Program-made: the position numbers and the translations under genes
Shown: one piece after another, positions 6,280 to 10,678 of the stretch
How the letters are laid out: each line of letters begins with the position of its first letter
How positions within the stretch are numbered: the first letter of the stretch is position 1
Source of the DNA: JADGGV01 sp035715725
GTDB taxonomy: Bacteria > Gemmatimonadota > Gemmatimonadetes > Longimicrobiales > RSA9
Direction of reading: 5' to 3'
Length of the DNA: 10,678 nucleotides
Assembly (NCBI GenBank): GCA_035715725.1
Contig: DASTKT010000211.1
Coordinates: 1 to 10,678, forward strand
The notes under the pieces: model-generated
What the model was told of the DNA's origin: nothing
Database searches by the model: none
Seen by the model: only the letters and a program-made list of their open reading frames with translations

Positions 6280-7423
6280 GATAATCCTCCAAATCGAAGA
6301 CGTGGGTGAGCATGCCGAGCTCCTGGAGCCCGTCGCTTCGGATGAGGTCGAGCGAGGCGTCGTAGATGTCGCGCTCCTGCTCGTCGAGCGGCGCGAGCCC
6401 GTAGGCGAAGACGCCGGCGACGGCGAGCTGGCGGTACCAGATGCGGGTCCAGTCGGCGGAGAGCTTGGCGGCGGCGCCGACGAGCACGATGCGGCCGCCC
6501 TCGCGCGCGAGGGCGAGCGCGTCGCCGACGGAGCCGCGGGTGCCGACGGTATCGTAGACGAGGGAGGGGCCGCCCTCGACGAACTTCGGCGCGAGCGTCG
6601 GCCGGTAGCTGCGCGCGTGGGGGAGCGACGCGGCCCAGGCGTAGACCTCCTCGCGCCGCGCGAAGATGGGAGAGGCGCCGGCGCGCTCGGCCAGCTCGCG
6701 CTGGAACGGGTAGCGCGCGAGCGTGGCGATGGGGCCGGTCCAACCGGTCAGGCGGAGCGCCTTGATCGTGAGCGCGCCGATCGTGCCCGCGCCGATGACC
6801 AGGACGGTGTCGTCCTCGCGCGGCGGGTGCAGGAGCACGGGGCGGAGCGCGGAGGCGAACGGGTCGGTGAGCACGCCGACCTCGTCGGAGAGCTCGCCGA
6901 GCGCGTGGAGCTGGCTCTTGTGCGCGACGAAGAAGCGGGACCAGCCGCCGCCGACGGCGGGGCAGTAGCCGATCATCGGCCCGGTGCCGACGGCGCCGTC
7001 GGTGGTGCGGCGGCAGAGGCCGTACTCGCCGCGGGCGCAGGCGGGGCAGGGCGGCTCGAGGCCGCGCTGCGCGCAGGAGAGCATCGGGTTGACGACGACG
7101 CGGTCGCCGGCGCTCCAGGGCGCGGCGCCGGCGCCGACCTCGACGACGCGGCCGACGTTCTCGTGGCCGAACGTGAAGGGGTAGGCGCCGAACGGCTCGA
7201 GCGTGAAGGAGTCGTGGGCGGTGAGCGCCGCGAGGTCGCTGCCGCAGATGCCGCTGAGGGAGGTCTCGACGCGGACCCAGTCGGGGCCGGGGAGCGGCGG
7301 CGGCGCGACGTCGTCCATGGCCACGCAGCCGAGCGGTCCGAGCGCGAGGGCGGGCCGACGGGCGGCCGCCCAGCGCGTCCAGAGGTACCGCACCGGCCGG
7401 TAGTGGAATCGGATGGCGCGCAT
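6206..7423 (-). CDS. Zinc-dependent medium-chain alcohol dehydrogenase
   Basis: The product has 405 residues with ATG at 7423 and GGGAG at 7430-7434 six bases upstream. The N-terminal GroES-like domain has the catalytic-zinc Cys60 in GICGSDL and His87-Glu88 in FGHENVG. The structural zinc site is Cys117, Cys126, Cys129 and Cys137; the first gap is eight residues, longer than the usual two. The Rossmann motif VIGAGTIGA (Gly211, Gly213, Gly216) binds NAD(P). About 20 residues after the first strand (RYLWTRWAA and following) are extra compared with typical members. The enzyme should interconvert an alcohol and a ketone or aldehyde in the cytoplasm. It is the first gene of a two-gene operon with the alpha-oxoamine synthase, so a role on that enzyme's product or substrate is inferred. 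L-threonine 3-dehydrogenase, which pairs with KBL, is an alternative, but the N-terminus is not typical of it. Confidence 0.9.
   Translation of the reverse strand: MRAIRFHYRPVRYLWTRWAAARRPALALGPLGCVAMDDVAPPPLPGPDWVRVETSLSGICGSDLAALTAHDSFTLEPFGAYPFTFGHENVGRVVEVGAGAAPWSAGDRVVVNPMLSCAQRGLEPPCPACARGEYGLCRRTTDGAVGTGPMIGYCPAVGGGWSRFFVAHKSQLHALGELSDEVGVLTDPFASALRPVLLHPPREDDTVLVIGAGTIGALTIKALRLTGWTGPIATLARYPFQRELAERAGASPIFARREEVYAWAASLPHARSYRPTLAPKFVEGGPSLVYDTVGTRGSVGDALALAREGGRIVLVGAAAKLSADWTRIWYRQLAVAGVFAYGLAPLDEQERDIYDASLDLIRSDGLQELGMLTHVFDLEDYRAAISAALDKGGHRSIKVAFRPGA
6286..6290 (-). promoter_or_regulatory. Ribosome binding site inside the dehydrogenase gene
   Basis: On the minus strand GGAGG precedes the GTG at 6279 by six bases. 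It lies within the coding sequence of the upstream dehydrogenase and decides the otherwise unclear GTG start of the PLP enzyme. Confidence 0.8.
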
Positions 7424-7606
7424 GCCCTGCTCCCGGCGACGCCCGGACGTCGGCGCAGCTTCGAAAAAAAAGGGTGTTCGGAACAGGAAGGTACGGCGCC
7501 CCGCGGGATGGGACAAGAACAGTGCAGGCATATGCTCGTGCAGTACTTGTGAAACGTGGGAGGTCGGTCTAGCTTCGGGGTCACACACCTCCTTCCGGGT
7601 TCGTCC
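7424..7606. promoter_or_regulatory. Divergent promoter region
   Basis: This 183-base gap separates the divergent dehydrogenase (-) and subunit-3 (+) genes, so both promoters should lie here. It is the most AT-rich part of the window, with an eight-A run (7463-7470) and the dyad at 7513-7550. A minus-strand candidate is TTGTCC (7516-7511), 17 bases, then TACCTT (7493-7488), a weak sigma-70-like match. No plus-strand promoter stands out. Confidence 0.5.
7513..7550. promoter_or_regulatory. 38-bp imperfect dyad, possible operator
   Basis: The outer arms acaag (7513-7517) and cttgt (7546-7550), the inner pairs at 7519-7520/7543-7544 and the central palindrome gcatatgc (7528-7535) all share one centre of symmetry. 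In total 13 of 19 base pairs are complementary. It overlaps the weak minus-strand -35 candidate, the position expected for a regulator of the divergent genes. No regulator gene is present in the window. Confidence 0.4.
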
Positions 7607-8194
7607 ATGAGCTCCTCCCACGAACGGCCGGCGCCGGCCCCGGCCGGCCTGTACGACCGGCGCGGCTTCCTGCGCGCGACGAGCGGCGGGACCGCGGCCA
7701 TCGTCCTGGGCTCGCTGCTGCCGGCGGGGTGCGCCGCGGACTACCCGCAGGCGGCGGCCGACGGCACGGCGCTGCGGGCGCTCTCGGCGAAGGAGTACGC
7801 GGTCATGCGCGCGGCGGCGGAGGCGCTGCTGGTGGACGTGCCGGTGAGCCCGGCGGCGGTGGCCGCGGAGGTGGACCGCGAGCTGGCGGCGGTGGGCGAG
7901 CCGATCCGCGGCGACATGAAGACGGTGCTCGGGCTGCTGGAGCACCTGACGATCCTGGGCGGGCACCTGCGGCCGTTCACGTCGCTGGGGGCGGCGGACC
8001 GGCTGGACTACCTGCGCGGGTGGAGCACGAGCCGCTTCGCGCTGCGGCGCGGCGCGTTCCAGGCGGTGAAGTCGTTCGTCTACTACTACGCCTACACGCA
8101 GGACTCGACGCGGCCGCTGACGCACTTCCCCGGGCCGTGGCCGGAGCGCGTGAAGATCCCCGCAACACCCGTCGATTTCGGGCCCATCGCATGA
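7607..8194 (+). CDS. Gluconate 2-dehydrogenase subunit 3-like protein with Tat signal
   Basis: The product has 195 residues. It carries a twin-arginine signal, with DRRGFLR at 17-23 followed by a hydrophobic stretch (ATSGGTAAIVLGSLLPAGC). The Cys at 42 in LLPAGC resembles a lipobox, though Pro replaces the usual Leu at -3, so a Tat lipoprotein is possible. LSAKEYAVMRAAAEALL at 59-75 is the typical opening of the subunit-3 (gamma) family, and the length suits that family. Such subunits partner a GMC flavoprotein and help its maturation and export. The stop overlaps the start of the GMC gene as ATGA, which supports a complex. No good ribosome binding site precedes ATG 7607. A GTG at 7556 in the same frame would add 17 residues ahead of the Tat motif and has no better site. 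Confidence 0.85.
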   Translation: MSSSHERPAPAPAGLYDRRGFLRATSGGTAAIVLGSLLPAGCAADYPQAAADGTALRALSAKEYAVMRAAAEALLVDVPVSPAAVAAEVDRELAAVGEPIRGDMKTVLGLLEHLTILGGHLRPFTSLGAADRLDYLRGWSTSRFALRRGAFQAVKSFVYYYAYTQDSTRPLTHFPGPWPERVKIPATPVDFGPIA

Positions 8195-9732
8195 TCATCC
8201 AGGGGACGAACCGGAGAAGCGACGTCCGCGAGAAGGCCGACATCGTGGTCGTGGGCACCGGTGCCGGCGGCGGCACGCTCTCGGCGTACCTGGCCGAGCG
8301 CGGGTGGGACGTGGTCATGCTGGAGAAGGGCGGCTTCTTCCGCGCGGAGGACTTCACGCAGCGCGAAGAGGACGCGATGCGGGAGTTCAACGGCCGGCGG
8401 GGGATGGACTCCTCGGACGACAACGCGGTGTTCCTGAACTACGCCGAGGCCGTGGGCGGGTGCACGGTGCACTACTGGGGCGACTCGTTCCGGACGCCGC
8501 ACGACCGGCTGGAGAAGTGGCGGACGAAGAGCGGGATCGAGTGGATGACGCCGGCGGAGCTGGATCCGCACTGGGACGTGATCGAGAAGGAGCTCGGCAT
8601 CCACATCGCCGAGGAGCGGCTGTTCAACGAGAACAACCGGCTGGTGCGGAAGGGGTGCGAGGCGCTGGGCGTGACGGGGCACGCGGTGCCGACCGCGCGG
8701 GTGGACTGCATCGGCTGCGGCTGGACGCAGTTCGGCTGCGCGTACAACCGGAAGAGCTCGCAGCTGATCACGACGATCCCGCGGGTGTCGAAGACGGGCG
8801 GGCGGGTGTACAGCGACGCCCACGTCGCCCGGATCCTGGTGCAGGGCGGCCGGGCGGTCGGGGTGGAGGGCGAGTTCCTCGACCGGGCGACGAAGGCGGC
8901 GCGAGGCCGCTTCCGCGTGGACGCGCCGCTCGTCGTGGTGGCGGCGGGCTCGCTGGGGACGGCGGACCTGCTGCTGCGGAACTTCGAGGACCCCGTCGTC
9001 GGGCGACGCTTCTACCTCAACCCGCACTTCTTCGTGTTCGCGGACTTCGGCCGGGAGATCGACAACGTCGCCGGCATCCCATGTGCGTACTCGGTGCATC
9101 ACTGGCGGGAGCTGAAGCTCGGCGCGGACGGCGAGTACCGCGGTGGCGGGTACACGATGCTGTCGAGCCACCAGTCGCCGGGGATCACGGCGGCGGTGCT
9201 GTCGGCGACGGGGCGGGACCACACCGCGATGATGCGGAAGTACCGGCACTTCGGCTCGCTGATGTCGATCATCGACGAGTCGAACCCGGGGCGCGTCTAC
9301 CTCGATGACGGCGTGCGGAAGGTGAAGTACAACGTGCGGGGCATCGACCAGCAGAAGGCCGTGGAGTACCTGCAGAACGCGTCGCGCATCTTCCTGGCGG
9401 CGGGGGCGCGGGAGGTCCACATCCCGGACGTCTACGGCACGGTCGTCCGCAACGAGGCGGACGTGCGCGGCCGGATCACGCTGAAGTCGGTGCAGCCGAA
9501 CGCGCAGTTCGTGGCCGGCAGCCACCTGATGGGGACGGCGCCGCTCGGGACGGACCCCGCGGACTCGTTCGCGGGGCCGACGGGCGAGGCGCACCGCGTG
9601 AAGGGGCTGTACGTCGCGGATGGCGCCGCGCTGCCGACGTCGGTGTCGGTCGACCCATCGCTCACCATCATGGGCCTCGCCCGGCACATCGCGGCCGGGA
9701 TCCACGCCCGTCACGGCCGCGCCGGCGCCTGA
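8191..9732 (+). CDS. GMC family FAD-dependent oxidoreductase
   Basis: The product has 513 residues and starts at the ATG overlapping the upstream stop (ATGA). The N-terminal FAD motif VVVGTGAGGG has Gly22, Gly24 and Gly27, with Glu45 in MLEKGG for the ribose. GGCTVHYWGDSF at 89-100 is the GMC signature-1 region. A cysteine cluster C173-x2-C176-x6-C183 precedes KSSQLITTIPR, a region where fatty-alcohol-oxidase-like and gluconate-dehydrogenase-like GMC proteins also carry cysteines. The C-terminal catalytic region has His445 in GSHLMGT and LPTSVSVDPSLTIMGLA, where Asp488 occupies the position usually held by Asn or His. There is no export signal, so export with the Tat-tagged partner is inferred. 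Likely substrates are a sugar, polyol or alcohol; the sequence does not say which. No cytochrome subunit is encoded within the window. Confidence 0.92.
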   Translation: MIIQGTNRRSDVREKADIVVVGTGAGGGTLSAYLAERGWDVVMLEKGGFFRAEDFTQREEDAMREFNGRRGMDSSDDNAVFLNYAEAVGGCTVHYWGDSFRTPHDRLEKWRTKSGIEWMTPAELDPHWDVIEKELGIHIAEERLFNENNRLVRKGCEALGVTGHAVPTARVDCIGCGWTQFGCAYNRKSSQLITTIPRVSKTGGRVYSDAHVARILVQGGRAVGVEGEFLDRATKAARGRFRVDAPLVVVAAGSLGTADLLLRNFEDPVVGRRFYLNPHFFVFADFGREIDNVAGIPCAYSVHHWRELKLGADGEYRGGGYTMLSSHQSPGITAAVLSATGRDHTAMMRKYRHFGSLMSIIDESNPGRVYLDDGVRKVKYNVRGIDQQKAVEYLQNASRIFLAAGAREVHIPDVYGTVVRNEADVRGRITLKSVQPNAQFVAGSHLMGTAPLGTDPADSFAGPTGEAHRVKGLYVADGAALPTSVSVDPSLTIMGLARHIAAGIHARHGRAGA

Positions 9733-9754
9733 GCGCGACCGACCCACGCCAGGG

Positions 9755-10471
9755 ATGCAGCCGAAGCTCCCCGCCTCCTTCTCCCCATCCCCCTCGGAGC
9801 CGGAGTTCGCGCCGGCGCCGCCGGACGCGGCGCTGACCGAGCTGCTGGACGACTACGCTCCCTTCGGGCCGGTGCCGCTCGTGCCGGAGGTGTCGGCGTT
9901 CCAGGGACGGGGCGTGGTGGAGGTGTGGGAGGCCGCCGAGCGGCTGGCGGGGCGCCACCTGCCGGCGCCGTTCTGGGCCTACCCGTGGGCGGGCGGCGTC
10001 GCGCTGGCGCGGGTGCTGCTGGACCGGCCGGAGTGGGTGGCCGGGAAACGGGTCCTCGACGTGGGCGCCGGCGGCGGTGTGGCGTCGTTCGCGGCCGCGC
10101 GGGCCGGCGCGGCCGAGGTCGTGGCGAACGATGTCGATCCGTGGGCGATCGCCACGCTGCGGCTGGCGGCGGCGCGGCAGGGGCTCGCGGTCACGCCGCT
10201 GCTCGCGGACCTGACGGCGGAGACGAAGCGCGTGGAGGCGTTCGACGTGGTGTTGTGCGGCGACCTGGCGTACGAGCGGCGCCGCGCGGCGCCGCAGCGC
10301 GCGCTGCTGGCGCGGGCGCGGACGGCGGGCGCGCGGGTCCTCGTCGCGGACGCGGAGCGGGCGTACTTCGACGCCACGGGGCTGGCGCCGGTCCTGGAGC
10401 TCGAGGTGGCGGTGCCGAAGGACCTGGAGGGCGTGGAGCGGAGGGTGGCGCGGGTGTACGTGTGGCGGTGA
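9755..10471 (+). CDS. Class I SAM methyltransferase, EtfB-lysine-methyltransferase-like
   Basis: The product has 238 residues and begins 22 bases after the GMC stop, so it is probably in the same operon. The start ATG 9755 has only a weak AGGG directly before it. Residues 1-25 are Pro/Ser-rich. FWAYPWAGG at 73-81, the SAM-binding motif I LDVGAGGGVA at 101-110, the acidic end of strand 2 in ANDVDPWA at 124-131, and the post-motif GDLAYE at 169-174 form the pattern seen in bacterial relatives of the METTL20/ETF-beta lysine methyltransferase group. That group trimethylates electron-transfer flavoprotein. The protein ends RVYVWR, typical of the group as recalled. The EtfB assignment is by motif resemblance only. 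Other protein methyltransferases with the same fold are possible, and no etf gene is in the window. Confidence 0.8.
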   Translation: MQPKLPASFSPSPSEPEFAPAPPDAALTELLDDYAPFGPVPLVPEVSAFQGRGVVEVWEAAERLAGRHLPAPFWAYPWAGGVALARVLLDRPEWVAGKRVLDVGAGGGVASFAAARAGAAEVVANDVDPWAIATLRLAAARQGLAVTPLLADLTAETKRVEAFDVVLCGDLAYERRRAAPQRALLARARTAGARVLVADAERAYFDATGLAPVLELEVAVPKDLEGVERRVARVYVWR

Positions 10472-10503
10472 GGCGATTCTCGGGAACGGATCAACGGCGT
10501 TTG

Positions 10504-10530
10504 CACCGCAGAGGCGCAGAGGGCGCAGAG
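10504..10530 (+). repeat. 27-bp repeat, inverted copy of 337-363
   Basis: Three units of the cgcagagg type stand in tandem. The 27 bases are the exact reverse complement of 337-363. The heptamer aacggcg lies on both sides (10493-10499 and 10531-10537), which looks like a small flanking duplication, although the other copy has no such flanks. The rest of the tail (10472-10678) holds no gene or terminator that can be supported; cggcgtttg at 10495-10503 recurs at 10565-10573. Confidence 0.8.
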
Positions 10531-10678
10531 AACGGCGACGGAAAGCGGGGCGGCGAAGCTTCGTCGGCGTTTGAACGGATTGTCATTCACAGGGAGCAGG
10601 GGAGCTGGGGAGACCCGCTGGGGGCGGCGCCGGGTCGTCGTGGCGGAAGCATCCATTTGGGGGTTGGACCGGTGAAAC

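Noticed and set aside
4597..7552. Long plus-strand frames (4597-6234 and 6188-7552) opposite the PLP enzyme and dehydrogenase
   Set aside because: They are Gly/Ala/Arg/Glu-rich without motifs, while the minus strand shows full catalytic motif sets for both enzymes.
7588..7594. AAGGAGG on the minus strand, as a start site for a small upstream gene
   Set aside because: The only start codon after it is a GTG four bases away, and the frame gives a protein without recognisable features that runs on through the dehydrogenase gene. It is most likely chance complementarity just before the plus-strand subunit-3 gene.
8092..9747. 551-residue minus-strand frame opposite the GMC gene
   Set aside because: Low-complexity Arg/His/Val composition, and the plus strand carries clear FAD and GMC motifs.

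Overview
The window is very GC-rich (above 70% by eye) and looks like a chromosomal segment from a member of the Gemmatimonadota or a close relative. The main pointer is a tandem set of GWxTD-domain proteins, a family of unknown function that is typical of that phylum. No rRNA, tRNA, CRISPR array, transposase or phage gene was recognised. Every assignment rests on reading the sequence; no database was searched.

Layout. 1-141 (+) is the 3' end of a GWxTD-type gene. 142-809 holds no convincing gene and is a patchwork of short tandem repeats. 810-2147 (+) is a secreted GWxTD protein, followed by a long hairpin with a T-tract. 2232-4331 (+) is a 699-residue GWxTD relative with a signal peptide, whose C-terminus closely resembles the partial gene at the left edge. 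4332-4896 lies between convergent genes. It contains two hairpin/linker arrays, each reading in the sense direction of the gene that runs into it, with a strong G-quadruplex motif between them. 4897-7423 (-) is a two-gene operon: a zinc alcohol dehydrogenase (6206-7423) followed by a PLP-dependent alpha-oxoamine synthase (4897-6279). The second gene starts with GTG inside the first, behind a clear GGAGG. 7424-7606 is the divergent promoter region and carries a 38-bp imperfect dyad. 7607-10471 (+) is a probable three-gene operon: a Tat-exported gluconate-2-dehydrogenase subunit-3-like protein, a GMC flavoprotein overlapping it by ATGA, and an EtfB-lysine-methyltransferase-like SAM enzyme. 10472-10678 contains an inverted copy of a repeat from the left intergenic region.

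How the genes may work together. The + strand oxidoreductase pair looks like a periplasmic flavin dehydrogenase. The small subunit carries the only export signal, so the GMC subunit is probably carried out with it. The - strand pair (alpha-oxoamine synthase plus medium-chain dehydrogenase) would condense an amino acid with an acyl thioester and perform a linked ketone/alcohol redox step. Sphingoid-type lipid synthesis and a threonine-catabolism-like pair are both possible, and the sequence does not decide between them. The GWxTD cluster is probably a separate envelope-associated unit.

The most unusual non-coding feature is the pair of hairpin arrays. They share linker sequences but vary their stems with base pairing kept, and they run into both neighbouring genes: one stop codon lies in a perfect 17-bp stem and the other lies in a repeat linker.
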